64,000 nt of DNA from Eggerthellaceae bacterium (lineage in GTDB: Bacteria > Actinomycetota > Coriobacteriia > Coriobacteriales > Eggerthellaceae), in the NCBI GenBank assembly GCA_017432445.1, contig JAFRJC010000172.1, positions 1-64,000 on the forward strand, read 5' to 3'. The position numbers were made by a program, and so were the translations under genes. Positions 17,160 through 25,933 of the stretch are shown here, in pieces; positions within the stretch are counted from its first letter, which is position 1; the number at the start of each line of letters is the position of its first letter. Under the pieces are notes generated by a model. The model saw only the letters and a program-made list of their open reading frames with translations. It did not search any database and was not told where the DNA came from.

Positions 17160-18686
17160 TTAGCGCGAAACGGTGTTCGACACGAACGGAGTCTTGTCCT
17201 TGAGCAACACGTCATGCGCGCCACCCTCGACGATGCTCGTGGATGACACGATCGTGAGCTTGGCTTTCTCTTGGAGCTCGGGGATTGTGATGGCGCCGCA
17301 GTTGCACATTGTCGACTTCACCTTGGCAAGCGTCACGGCAACGTTGTCCTTCAAGGGGCCAGCATAGGGCACATACGAATCCACGCCCTCTTCGAAGGTC
17401 ATGCCCTTCTTGTCGCCGCCCAAATCGTAACGCTGCCAGTTGCGCGCGCGACTGGAGCCCTCGCCCCAGTACTCCTTCATATAAGACCCGTTGACCTGCA
17501 CGCGGTTGGAGGGAGACTCGTCGAAGCGGGCGAAGTAACGGCCCAGCATCACGAAATCGCTGCCCATGGCCAACGCTAACGTGATGTGGTGGTCGTAGAC
17601 GATGCCACCATCGGAGCACAGCGGGATATACACGCCAGTTTCCTCGAAGTAGGCGTTGCGCGCCTTGGCAACCTCGATTGTGGCAGTGGCCTGACCACGG
17701 CCGATGCCCTTCTGTTCGCGCGTGATGCAGATGGAACCGCCGCCGATGCCGATCTTGATGAAATCGGCGCCCGCGTCGGCCAGGAAGCGGAAACCCTCTT
17801 CATCCACGACGTTGCCGGCGCCCACCTTCACGGTATCGCCGTAATGCTCGCGAATCCATTCGATGGTCTTCTTCTGCCAGACGGAATAGCCCTCGGACGA
17901 GTCGATGCACACGACGTCGACGCCAGCCTTGACCAGCGCCGGCACACGCTCGGCGTAATCACGCGAGTTGATGCCCGCGCCCACCATGTAACGCTTGTGC
18001 TCGTCGAGCATCTCGAGCGGGTTGGACTTATGCTGGTCGTAGTCCTTGCGAAAGACGAGGTACTTCAGGCAGTCATTCTCGTCGACGATGGGCAGCGAAT
18101 TGAGCTTGTGCTCCCAGATGATATCGTTCGCCAACTTGAGGGAGGTGTCCACTGATGCCACGTAAAGGCTGTCACGCGGTGTCATGATGTCGGAAACCTT
18201 CGTATCGAGGCTCATGCGCGTGAGGCGGTAGTCGCGCTCTGTCACGATGCCGAGGAGCTTGCCGTGCGGATCGGCGCCCTCTGTAACGGGCATGGTCGAG
18301 TGGTCGGTTTTCTCGAGCAAGTCGACGACGTTTGCGAGCGTCATGTCGGGTGATAGGTTTGCGTCCGATACGACAAATCCAGCCTTGTAGTCCTTTACCC
18401 GCGCGACCATGGCCGCTTGGTCCTCGATAGACTGGGAACCGTATATGAACGACAGGCCGCCCTCGGTGGCGAGAGCGATGGCCATCTTGTCGTCGGAGAC
18501 CGCCTGCATGATGGCCGACACCATGGGAATGTTCAGGCTAATGGCAGGTTCTTCCTCACCGCGACGATATTTGCCCAGCGGCGTTGTCAGGCAGACGTTA
18601 GCCGGAACGGTCTCTTCTGAGGTGTAACCCGGAACGAGCAGATACTCGTTAAACGTCCGCGAAGGTTCTTCGAAGTAGTAAGCCAT
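17160..18686 (-). CDS. guaB: IMP dehydrogenase
   Basis: A 508-residue enzyme that oxidises IMP to XMP with NAD, the committed step of GTP synthesis. The barrel is interrupted by two CBS domains at about residues 100-220 ([20 protein letters not shown]). The catalytic loop reads [20 protein letters not shown], with the Cys near residue 320. This form differs from the common GPGSICTTR version and resembles the variant seen in anaerobic Firmicutes. Start ATG at 18686 has GGAGGGGG upstream. A TATAAT lies at 18724-18729 on the minus strand without a clear -35. Monocistronic. Confidence 0.94.
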   Translation of the reverse strand: MAYYFEEPSRTFNEYLLVPGYTSEETVPANVCLTTPLGKYRRGEEEPAISLNIPMVSAIMQAVSDDKMAIALATEGGLSFIYGSQSIEDQAAMVARVKDYKAGFVVSDANLSPDMTLANVVDLLEKTDHSTMPVTEGADPHGKLLGIVTERDYRLTRMSLDTKVSDIMTPRDSLYVASVDTSLKLANDIIWEHKLNSLPIVDENDCLKYLVFRKDYDQHKSNPLEMLDEHKRYMVGAGINSRDYAERVPALVKAGVDVVCIDSSEGYSVWQKKTIEWIREHYGDTVKVGAGNVVDEEGFRFLADAGADFIKIGIGGGSICITREQKGIGRGQATATIEVAKARNAYFEETGVYIPLCSDGGIVYDHHITLALAMGSDFVMLGRYFARFDESPSNRVQVNGSYMKEYWGEGSSRARNWQRYDLGGDKKGMTFEEGVDSYVPYAGPLKDNVAVTLAKVKSTMCNCGAITIPELQEKAKLTIVSSTSIVEGGAHDVLLKDKTPFVSNTVSR

Positions 18687-18854
18687 GAACGTGCCCCCTC
18701 CGTATAGCCGTGCAATTTTCAATATTATACGCACCTTGAAGAACTACAGCACAGCAAACCCTAGGTTTTCGGGAGGAAAAACGCACAAAAGAGCCGATAA
18801 AAGCCGACTTTTTCAATCGACTATCGGAATGGATGCAACCTCATGCCGCACGCT

Positions 18855-18955
18855 CAAGGCGGTTGCGGTGGGGGTGCGAGCGATTCTGCAGGCACTGATT
18901 TCTAAAAACTTAGGATTAGCCGAAGCCAAGCGAGCACCCCACCGCAGCCGCCTTG
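18855..18955. repeat. Long imperfect inverted repeat between guaB and the hydrolase gene
   Basis: Arms of about 23 bases (CAAGGCGGTTGCGGTGGGGG at 18855 and the matching complement ending CCGCCTTG at 18955) flank a loop of about 54 bases. The arms differ by one substitution and one base in a G run. GAGCGATTCT occurs in the loop side (18878) and again at 18980. The rest of the 324-base gap holds only the guaB promoter region. It may act as a terminator for the hydrolase gene or be a mobile palindromic element. Confidence 0.6.
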
Positions 18956-19010
18956 ATTAGATGATATTAGGTGGGATTAGGAGCGATTCTCTTGTCACGT
19001 CAGGCGGATA

Positions 19011-19568
19011 TCAGCGGTTGATGACGTTGATTTGTAGGCCTTCCATGATGTCGAGGGCTTTTTCGTGCATGTCTGGATCGGGACACAGGGTGCACGAGGC
19101 GTCCACGATGATGGGAACATCGGGGCAAGCGGTGCGCGCTATGACCGCGTTCGAGAGAACGCACATGTTCGACACCAGACCCACCAACTCTATGCTCTCA
19201 TAGGGCAAAGACCCCACGCTCACAGCCACGCCCTGGCGCTCTATCAAACGTTCGAACAAAGCAGATGAACCGAAGGTGGGCTTGCGGAACACAGAATCCG
19301 ATTCGAGCAACCGCTGGGCTACCTGACCGTAGAGCTCATAACCCTCCGTGCCCTCGATGCAGTGCGGGATGGGCAACTTCTGGCCTTCTTGAGTTTCGAG
19401 ATAGTTCCCGTGATGCGTATCGTACGTGAAGTAGATGGAATCACCCGCATCGCGATACTCGTCTATCTTGCGCGCAATGCGCTCGTCAAGCGTTTCGGCC
19501 CCCTCGAAGCCCAAAGCGCCATCGACGAAGTCGACCTGGTAGTCGACCACAATTAGTAACCGTTTCAT
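19011..19568 (-). CDS. Isochorismatase-fold cysteine hydrolase, nicotinamidase-like
   Basis: A 185-residue protein with the catalytic triad Asp9 (VVDYQVDFV), Lys96 (FRKPTFGSS) and Cys136 (GLVSNMCVLSN), plus PHCIEGTEG, which is typical of PncA-like enzymes. Nicotinamidases release nicotinic acid for NAD salvage. The metal-binding His/Asp set (YDTHHGNY) is partly present, so nicotinamidase is likely but another amide substrate is possible. The start has AAGGG upstream. It follows cimA-yerC on the same strand, 66 bases after yerC. Confidence 0.85.
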   Translation of the reverse strand: MKRLLIVVDYQVDFVDGALGFEGAETLDERIARKIDEYRDAGDSIYFTYDTHHGNYLETQEGQKLPIPHCIEGTEGYELYGQVAQRLLESDSVFRKPTFGSSALFERLIERQGVAVSVGSLPYESIELVGLVSNMCVLSNAVIARTACPDVPIIVDASCTLCPDPDMHEKALDIMEGLQINVINR

Positions 19569-19634
19569 GCAAACCCTTCCCTTGCTTGCTAAAACGTCTC
19601 TATGTGGATTTACCCTTTGGCAAATCTGCAGGGG

Positions 19635-19931
19635 CTATTGTTCTTCAATTCGTGCCAATACGTCAAGTGCCGCACGATATCCCCCCGAACCGTAGCCGAG
19701 GCATTTCGAGACGCGCGCGATGGTCGTTGCTGACGCGCCCGTCGCCTCTTCGATTTTGGAATACGATTTTCCCTGGTCAAGCATGCGTGCAACCGCCAGG
19801 CGCTGCGAGCTTTCCCGTATTTCGCGGATGGTGAAAAGATCCTCCATGAGCGCGAAGAGGGTATCTTTGTCGTCCAGCTCCGCCAAAACGCACAGCAACG
19901 ATTCCACATCGGGCGTTCGCAAATCCGTCAT
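19635..19931 (-). CDS. YerC/YecD-family TrpR-like DNA-binding protein
   Basis: A 98-residue protein of the Trp-repressor-like YerC family. The core reads FTIREIRESSQRLAVARMLDQGKSYSKIEEATGASATTIARVSKCLGYG, with a clear helix-turn-helix. The Firmicutes homologue YerC is a transcriptional regulator whose ligand is not settled in general. Start ATG at 19931 lies six bases after the cimA stop. A longer frame to 20033 overlaps cimA and is not needed. Its place after cimA raises the possibility that it regulates this operon, which is an inference. Confidence 0.87.
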   Translation of the reverse strand: MTDLRTPDVESLLCVLAELDDKDTLFALMEDLFTIREIRESSQRLAVARMLDQGKSYSKIEEATGASATTIARVSKCLGYGSGGYRAALDVLARIEEQ

Positions 19932-19936
19932 AAGCC

Positions 19937-21541
19937 TTATGCTCCAATTCTCATGAGGCCGTATTCCAACGACTCGACGAGCGCGTTCCAAGACGCTTCG
20001 ATGATGTTTTCCGACACGCCCACGGTACCCCACGCGCCGTTCTCGTCACGCGAGGTGATGGACACCCTCGTGATGGCGTCGGTTCCGGTGCTTTCATCGA
20101 GCAGACGCACCTTGAAGTCGATTAGCTCCATGTCGTACACCTGAGGGTAGAACTCGCCTAATGCCATGTGCAGTGCGTTGTCCAGCGCACCAATCGGGCC
20201 CGTACCCTCGCCAGTAGCAACGAAGCGCCGATTGCCCACGTTGATCTTGATGGTCGCCTCCGACTGGGCATCTTTTGCCAAGGCGCCCGTGTCTTCGCGG
20301 TCGTCCACGATCACGCGGAAGCTTTCCAGCGTGAAATAAGGTTCGTACAAATCCAGCGCCCGCGCTATGAGCAGGGCAAGCGACCCGTCAGCAAGCTCGT
20401 ATGAATACCCCTGCGATTCTCGCTCTTTCACCTGGTCCAAGATCAGCTGGATCATGTCAGGATGCTTTTCAAGGTCGTAGCCCATCAGAGATGCCTTGGC
20501 GACGATTGTGGCTTTTCCGGCTAGCTCGCTCACCACCATGCGATTCGAATTGCCCACGGCTTCTGGCCTCACATGGTCGTATGCCTCGGGGAAACGCGCG
20601 ATGGCGCTCGCATGCAAGCCCCCTTTGTGTGCAAAAGCAGAAGAACCTACATAAGGCGCGTGCTGCCATACCGAGAAGTTGCACACCTCGGCAACGTACG
20701 CGGCGACGCTGGAGAGCTGCTTCAGCTTGCCGAACCCCACGCAGAGGCGTCCCATCTTCAACTCAAGATCGGCAATGACGGTAAGGAGATCGGCATTGCC
20801 CACTCGCTCGCCATACCCATTGACAGTACCTTGAACTTGCGTTGCCCCCGCACGCACCGCCGCGAGCGTATTAGCCACCGCACAACCACTGTCGTTGTGG
20901 CAGTGAATGCCGATTCGCGGGCGTGTGGGAAGATCACGCGCCTCATCTAGTGCTCGAGCCACAGCCAACACGCCCTCTTCGACATCAAAGGGAAGCGCGC
21001 CTCCGTTCGTGTCGCACAAGTCGATGGAATCCGCCCCCGCACGTGCGGCAGCCATGATGCATTCCAGGGCATATGTGGAATTGTTCTTCAAGCCGTCGAA
21101 GAAGTGTTCGGCATCGAAGATAACTTCGCGACCATGCTGTTTCAAATAGGCAACCGAGTCGGCGATCATACGCACGTTTTCGGCGAGAGTCGTCTGCAAG
21201 GCGCGTTCGACCTGGGCATCCCATGCCTTCCCGACGATGGCCACAACAGGGGCGCCGCTGTTCAACAAGTCGTTCAAGCCAATATCGCGCGACGCGTCGA
21301 CGTCCTTTTTGCAAGTTGTCCCGAAAGCTGCGACGCGCGCATGGGACAGCGGGTGCTCGCGCAACTCTCGGAAGAAGGCGATGTCTTTGGGGTTGGAGGC
21401 GGGGAAACCCCCCTCTATCACATCCACGCCGAACTCGTCTAGACGCCGTGCTATGCGCAGCTTATCCTCGAGCGAGAGCGTCACGCCTTCGGCCTGCTCG
21501 CCATCGCGCAAGGTGGTGTCATATGTGATTATCTTTTTCAT
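19937..21541 (-). CDS. cimA: (R)-citramalate synthase
   Basis: A 534-residue DRE-TIM metallolyase that condenses acetyl-CoA with pyruvate to citramalate, opening the threonine-independent isoleucine route. Intact catalytic motifs are TYDTTLRDGEQAEG at residues 6-19, DLCDTNGG, and GIHCHNDSGCAVANTLAAV with the HxH metal ligands. VNGYGERVGNADL follows, then a C-terminal LeuA-type regulatory domain. It belongs to the branch of length about 530. The products would pass to LeuCD and LeuB, encoded at 49-52 kb. A 16-base palindrome lies 13 bases upstream of the start, and the surface-protein gene ends 48 bases upstream. Confidence 0.92.
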   Translation of the reverse strand: MKKIITYDTTLRDGEQAEGVTLSLEDKLRIARRLDEFGVDVIEGGFPASNPKDIAFFRELREHPLSHARVAAFGTTCKKDVDASRDIGLNDLLNSGAPVVAIVGKAWDAQVERALQTTLAENVRMIADSVAYLKQHGREVIFDAEHFFDGLKNNSTYALECIMAAARAGADSIDLCDTNGGALPFDVEEGVLAVARALDEARDLPTRPRIGIHCHNDSGCAVANTLAAVRAGATQVQGTVNGYGERVGNADLLTVIADLELKMGRLCVGFGKLKQLSSVAAYVAEVCNFSVWQHAPYVGSSAFAHKGGLHASAIARFPEAYDHVRPEAVGNSNRMVVSELAGKATIVAKASLMGYDLEKHPDMIQLILDQVKERESQGYSYELADGSLALLIARALDLYEPYFTLESFRVIVDDREDTGALAKDAQSEATIKINVGNRRFVATGEGTGPIGALDNALHMALGEFYPQVYDMELIDFKVRLLDESTGTDAITRVSITSRDENGAWGTVGVSENIIEASWNALVESLEYGLMRIGA

Positions 21542-21550
21542 GACGCCCTA

Positions 21551-21572
21551 TTGTACTCCAACGCGTTGGAGC
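21551..21572. promoter_or_regulatory. Perfect palindrome before cimA
   Basis: CTCCAACGCGTTGGAG is a 16-base perfect palindrome. On the minus strand it is followed at once by TACAAT and then AGGGCGTC and the cimA ATG. The placement fits an operator overlapping the -10 region, or a short hairpin after the surface-protein gene. Confidence 0.5.
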
Positions 21573-21589
21573 AAAGCGACCTGTTCTGT

Positions 21590-24500
21590 TTACTTGATCT
21601 GACGGCGGAAGGCCAGCAGCTTCTCGACAACGCCCGCTGCGGTCAACCCCAAAGCAAAGGGAGCTGTAAGCGGAGCAAATGGATTCGAAGCCAATACTCG
21701 GCGAACTTCTTCGGGCTCTGGTGTAGCCGAGATCTTGGTCCAGCGCGCTCCAGGCGTTTTCGCCTCGTTCGCCTTCTCCTTGATTTCCTTAGCCATTTTC
21801 TTGTCTACGACTATCTCGGGTTTGGCAATGGGCTTGAAGTTCTCGGGCAGTTCCTGAGTCGGCGCTACCTGATTGGTTCTTTCAGGCACGTACTCCTCCT
21901 CATCATCGCCATCGCCATCGTCGCCATCGTCCTCATCTTCGAAGTCGTAGTCGTCGCCGTCGTCCCCATCATCAAAGTCCTCGTCAACGTCTAAATCCTC
22001 AGCGTCGGGGAGATTGGGGCTTGGAGACGGCTTGGAACTCTCGCCGCTCTTCTCGCTGTCTGGAGTTTCATTCCCCTCGTTTTCGGTTGAATCGTGGCCA
22101 TCTGGATCATCGCCAACTTGGACGGTCAAAAGCTGTGGGCCTGAGACGCCGGAATTGGATCCCAGAACCGCCACGACGCGGATATAGGTCAGCACCGTGG
22201 CGCCGCCCCCATCGTCGGATCCCGGGGTTATCGGGTTTGTCTTGACGCGCAGTGTCTTGCCGGTCTCGTTGGGAATCTCGGTCCACGTCTTGCATCCATC
22301 GGTCGACTGTTCCCAACGGTACTTGATGTTGGGATCGTTTTCGTCAGCCCCGATGATGTGCGAGGTAAAACTCGCCCAGCCGCCCGCGAAAGGAGGTTGG
22401 TAGTCCAGTTGAACCACCATGCCATTGCCTTCCTTGATCTGGACCGGCTTCGACGGCTTGGACGCACCTTCATCCACGATGACCGACACTCGATAGTAAT
22501 TACCGATATGCTCGTCATCGGTCGGCACGTGAATCGTCTGTTCCACGTTGGTGGCAACCTCTTCCCAAGCTCCGCTCTTCTCAGTCCAGCGCTCCCACTT
22601 GTATCCGAAACTCTGGCTACCAACCGACTCGGGCGGAACAACCGTGAGCAGCGCCGTGACGCCCTTCGGAACGGGTTGGTAGTTGATGGTGGGACGCAGG
22701 CTCTCGTCCCCCTCTTCTTCTTCGATGCCCTTCATATGCACGGTGATCGTGTTAACCCAGCGCAGCGCCGCCATGACTTCGGTGAGCGCGGGTGCTGCGT
22801 CGGATTGGTCGAACATGATCTGGAACCGCGTGTTATCGAGCAGCTTCGTGTTCCCAGTGGAATCTGCGGCGCCGTCACTTGCCGCCGCGGCGCTTCCGTC
22901 TTGAGCGCCGAGCACGGTCGCCTGCGTGGCAACGATGACATAGGAGGTTTCGGCATGCGATGCGTTGACGAGATCGGTCCAATAGACGCGCGTCGTCACC
23001 GCCTCGGCGTTTGTGAACTCCAGATACTCGATGCTCTTTTGCTTTTCGAGCGATACGCCCGCATCGTCGAGCAGAAGCGACAACGTGGTGCCGAAGCCCG
23101 CCACCGACACCAGCTCTCCATTCGGATGCGCGCCGGTCGGCAGCGTCATCGAATAAGTTTTCGAGTTGCGTTCGAGCTGCTTGCCCGTCGCCACGTTCTT
23201 CAAATCCTTGTCGTAGACGGTTGTGATCTCTCTGTAGTTCTTAGCCTCTTCGCCCTCCGAACTAGCTTCGGAATCAGTGGATTCCGGGGTGTCGTTTCCC
23301 GCGGGCGTCTCGTTCAACTCGCCGGGTTCCGTTACATTGTCCGCCGATTCAGCGGCGTCGCCTTCCGTGGATGCAGAAGCAGAGCTATCCGAGCTTTCGG
23401 ATTCGGTCCCCGCATCGAATTTGGGAACTTGCACTACAACGGTCAGCTGATCTTGATGCCGGTCTTCGCCCTGCAGCAAATCTTGGCTCCAGTCGCCGAA
23501 ATAAACGTATTCGGAATAGTCGCCGTTTTCGCCGTTCGCGCTCGTGCAGCGGACAGCATACTGCGAAGGCGCTCCTTCGCCTACCGCTACCGTCAACACG
23601 CCGCCTTGCGTGATCGAGGCGACAGTCGGATCGGTGATCTCATTCAATTCTCCATCGAGGACACTCCACCTCAAATCGGAAAGCAGCTTGCCACTCGACA
23701 TCGAGAGCGTGTTTTCCGGTGTGCTCTCGAACGTTTCTGAACCTCCTTCGGAGGCGATAGTCGATACGTTTGCCTTGGCAGTTAGGCCAAAGCCGCTCTT
23801 CTGCTCGTCAGTGAGCAAAAGCGGATGCTCTTTCGAACCATCGCCTTCTGGCGGAACTTCTTGACCGATGCCGCCGCCCACAAGGGCGTTCGTATCGGAG
23901 CGATACAGCTCGAGCGAGCTCACGTACACGATTGTGACTTGGAATTTCATCTCGAAGTCGGCAGCGCTCATGCCCTCGGGAAGCTCGTAGGCAACTGCCC
24001 CGTTCCCATCGTCTTTCAACTTGCAGGAAACCTCGACTTTTCCGGGCGACACGCCCGTGAGGGTAGCAACACCCTGCTCGAAGGTGACGGTGGCGCTCGC
24101 CGAGTCGTCGATGGGCGTTACCTTCCACTCAAGCAGGTCGTCGTTTGCAACGAGCACGGTATTGTCATCTGGCTCGTCGGCATAAGCGACCGCAGGGCGC
24201 ATGATGAAGGAGAGGGCCCCGCTTGCAGCTTGAGATAGCGAATTAGGTTCATCTTGATCGAGCCCGTTTGGGGTGAGGTCGTCCGATGGGGGTGTGGTGG
24301 GCTCGCTAGGCTGCCGGGGAATTACCGTCCAGGTGGCCTCGTAAGAGGCGTCTCCCGCAACCGGAGTGGGGGTTGGATTCCAGCCCGCGAACTCATACGT
24401 GTAGTTATCGTCATCGGGCCTCGTCACCGTACCGGAGTAAGACGGGGTGTCACCGTAGTAGTACTGCTCGCTGTATAGGTCGCCTTTGTAGCCATCGTTC

Positions 24501-25519
24501 CAGGTCACGGTATATAATCTCAGGTTTTGCGAATAAACCGCCCTATACTCTTGATCCTTGTCCGCAGCATAGGGCACGGGATCCCAATGTGAGAACAAAT
24601 AGGTGTATTCATCGTCGGGATTCTTGGAGGGGCCTTCGCGGCTCGGCACCTCACCCGCTTTCACCTCATCGCTTCCCAAGAGGCTGTTATCCGAATCGTA
24701 CCATTTGATCGTATAGGTCTTGCCAGCCTTCGGAGTGTAGGTCAGGTCCTTGTCCTTGTTGAGCTTGCGGTCTGCCGGCAGCCCTTCGCCATCGCCGTCA
24801 ATCCAAGACTCCTCGTCAATGGAAGTCCCGCTCGGTACGGGTATGGTGTCGCCAAAACGGATAGTGTAGCCGGCAATCTCATTGCCATCGGAGTCCTTGT
24901 ACGTAATCGTATGCTCGTTTCCCTCCCACTGCGCAGCATAGACGACGTCTTTTTCGACCTTCTCGGCAACGGGCGCATAGCCCTTCTCGGAATCATATGG
25001 CCATTGCCTGCCTTCGTCATCCAGCCAACCGGCGAACGAGTAACCGTATCGCTTGCCATCATAGTTTTCGGCAATCTCGAAACTCGGGGTTTTCGATCCC
25101 TTCGAGAGGTGTTCATGCACATCGTCTGGAAAGACCAACTCGTCATCGACGCCATCGGTGTAGGTCACCTTGAGGTCGCCGCCCCAATCGGGAATGACGA
25201 CGAACTGCATTCGACCTTGGGTCGCCAACTTGAGTTCGGGAGCCTCGAAGTGCTCGCCCTCACCCGTTTTGACCACAGCCACACGTTGCTTCAGGTCATC
25301 CTTTCCCGCATTCGCCCAATCGATGTTATCGGGATCGGCCACTTGCCATATCTCGAGATTCGAGAGGGTTCCGTCTGCATGATTGGCGAGCGGGTCTAGG
25401 TTGATTGCCGCGAACGCCAAGCATTCGACACGGAATGACGACCAGAACACGAGCGCGAACACGAGCAACATACGTATTGCCCTTACTGCGTGCTCTCTAT
25501 TCAAGAATCGCTTCTGCAT
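21590..25519 (-). CDS. Giant surface protein with InlB-type repeats and a C-terminal membrane anchor
   Basis: A 1309-residue exported protein. Residues 1-38 are a signal peptide (basic start, AFAA cleavage region). Residues about 150-400 hold several Flg_new/InlB-type beta-grasp repeats, each with a YTITWYDSD-like start and a FAGWNPTP or FSHWDPVP end. A Big-like Ig module follows near 450-540, then Ig-like segments. A Thr/Ser/Glu-rich linker occurs near 705-770. A tract of almost pure Asp/Glu lies near 1190-1230. The protein ends with a hydrophobic helix (PFALGLTAAGVVEKLLAF) and RRQIK. There is no LPXTG motif, so it is likely anchored by this helix. A second AxA-like stretch (RPAVAYADEP near 441) hints at internal processing. 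It is the third gene after exbB-like and DUF2149 genes (63-base gap). Confidence 0.85.
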   Translation of the reverse strand: MQKRFLNREHAVRAIRMLLVFALVFWSSFRVECLAFAAINLDPLANHADGTLSNLEIWQVADPDNIDWANAGKDDLKQRVAVVKTGEGEHFEAPELKLATQGRMQFVVIPDWGGDLKVTYTDGVDDELVFPDDVHEHLSKGSKTPSFEIAENYDGKRYGYSFAGWLDDEGRQWPYDSEKGYAPVAEKVEKDVVYAAQWEGNEHTITYKDSDGNEIAGYTIRFGDTIPVPSGTSIDEESWIDGDGEGLPADRKLNKDKDLTYTPKAGKTYTIKWYDSDNSLLGSDEVKAGEVPSREGPSKNPDDEYTYLFSHWDPVPYAADKDQEYRAVYSQNLRLYTVTWNDGYKGDLYSEQYYYGDTPSYSGTVTRPDDDNYTYEFAGWNPTPTPVAGDASYEATWTVIPRQPSEPTTPPSDDLTPNGLDQDEPNSLSQAASGALSFIMRPAVAYADEPDDNTVLVANDDLLEWKVTPIDDSASATVTFEQGVATLTGVSPGKVEVSCKLKDDGNGAVAYELPEGMSAADFEMKFQVTIVYVSSLELYRSDTNALVGGGIGQEVPPEGDGSKEHPLLLTDEQKSGFGLTAKANVSTIASEGGSETFESTPENTLSMSSGKLLSDLRWSVLDGELNEITDPTVASITQGGVLTVAVGEGAPSQYAVRCTSANGENGDYSEYVYFGDWSQDLLQGEDRHQDQLTVVVQVPKFDAGTESESSDSSASASTEGDAAESADNVTEPGELNETPAGNDTPESTDSEASSEGEEAKNYREITTVYDKDLKNVATGKQLERNSKTYSMTLPTGAHPNGELVSVAGFGTTLSLLLDDAGVSLEKQKSIEYLEFTNAEAVTTRVYWTDLVNASHAETSYVIVATQATVLGAQDGSAAAASDGAADSTGNTKLLDNTRFQIMFDQSDAAPALTEVMAALRWVNTITVHMKGIEEEEGDESLRPTINYQPVPKGVTALLTVVPPESVGSQSFGYKWERWTEKSGAWEEVATNVEQTIHVPTDDEHIGNYYRVSVIVDEGASKPSKPVQIKEGNGMVVQLDYQPPFAGGWASFTSHIIGADENDPNIKYRWEQSTDGCKTWTEIPNETGKTLRVKTNPITPGSDDGGGATVLTYIRVVAVLGSNSGVSGPQLLTVQVGDDPDGHDSTENEGNETPDSEKSGESSKPSPSPNLPDAEDLDVDEDFDDGDDGDDYDFEDEDDGDDGDGDDEEEYVPERTNQVAPTQELPENFKPIAKPEIVVDKKMAKEIKEKANEAKTPGARWTKISATPEPEEVRRVLASNPFAPLTAPFALGLTAAGVVEKLLAFRRQIK

Positions 25520-25582
25520 TAGCTTACCTGCCTATTGAAACGGCCGTCGGATGAGTAGGTAACCTAGTCTCGGGACGCACCG

Positions 25583-25924
25583 TTACGAATTGTCTTTGCC
25601 TGTCTGGGCATCGTCCTCTTCGACGAGGTAGTACTGGCCCGTCTGCGGGTCCTGGTACACTTTGCCCCGCTCGATGAAGCCGTTGCCTTCGCCGTAGAGT
25701 TGCTCCGTCATTTCCTTGACGGCGTCAGAATCGAGCTCCTGCGTGGCATCAACCTTCTGGAACTCCGCCAAGTCGACGTTCCAAGCCACGACGAGCGCCA
25801 CCATGAGGCCGCAGGCGAAAACCAGCATGACGTCGCCGATGTTGCTCAACGAGGACATCGGATCCACTTCTTCGGCGGGCTTGCGTGATCTGAAGCTGCC
25901 TTCTTGGCTGAAATAGCTGCTCAT
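25583..25924 (-). CDS. DUF2149 protein, ExbD-like
   Basis: A 113-residue protein with one membrane helix (about 32-49) and a short basic cytoplasmic start. The run NIGDVMLVFACGLMVAL places Asp31 at the helix mouth, exactly like the proton-carrying Asp of ExbD/TolR (compare IDVMLVLL in ExbD). The outside part (50-113) is short and acidic, with YQDPQTGQYYLVEE. It matches the DUF2149 family, which is known in archaea and some anaerobes next to MotA/TolQ/ExbB genes. The start has GGAGGG five bases upstream. It lies 10 bases after the channel gene. Its role as a stator partner is an inference. Confidence 0.82.
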   Translation of the reverse strand: MSSYFSQEGSFRSRKPAEEVDPMSSLSNIGDVMLVFACGLMVALVVAWNVDLAEFQKVDATQELDSDAVKEMTEQLYGEGNGFIERGKVYQDPQTGQYYLVEEDDAQTGKDNS

Positions 25925-25933
25925 AATCCCTCC

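Noticed and set aside
21590-21700. Sortase-anchored C-terminus of the surface protein
   Set aside because: There is no LPXTG or NPQTN-like motif before the hydrophobic segment; a membrane helix is the simpler reading.
22358-23740. A 460-codon plus-strand frame over the surface protein
   Set aside because: Antisense shadow; the minus strand has the signal peptide, repeats and anchor.
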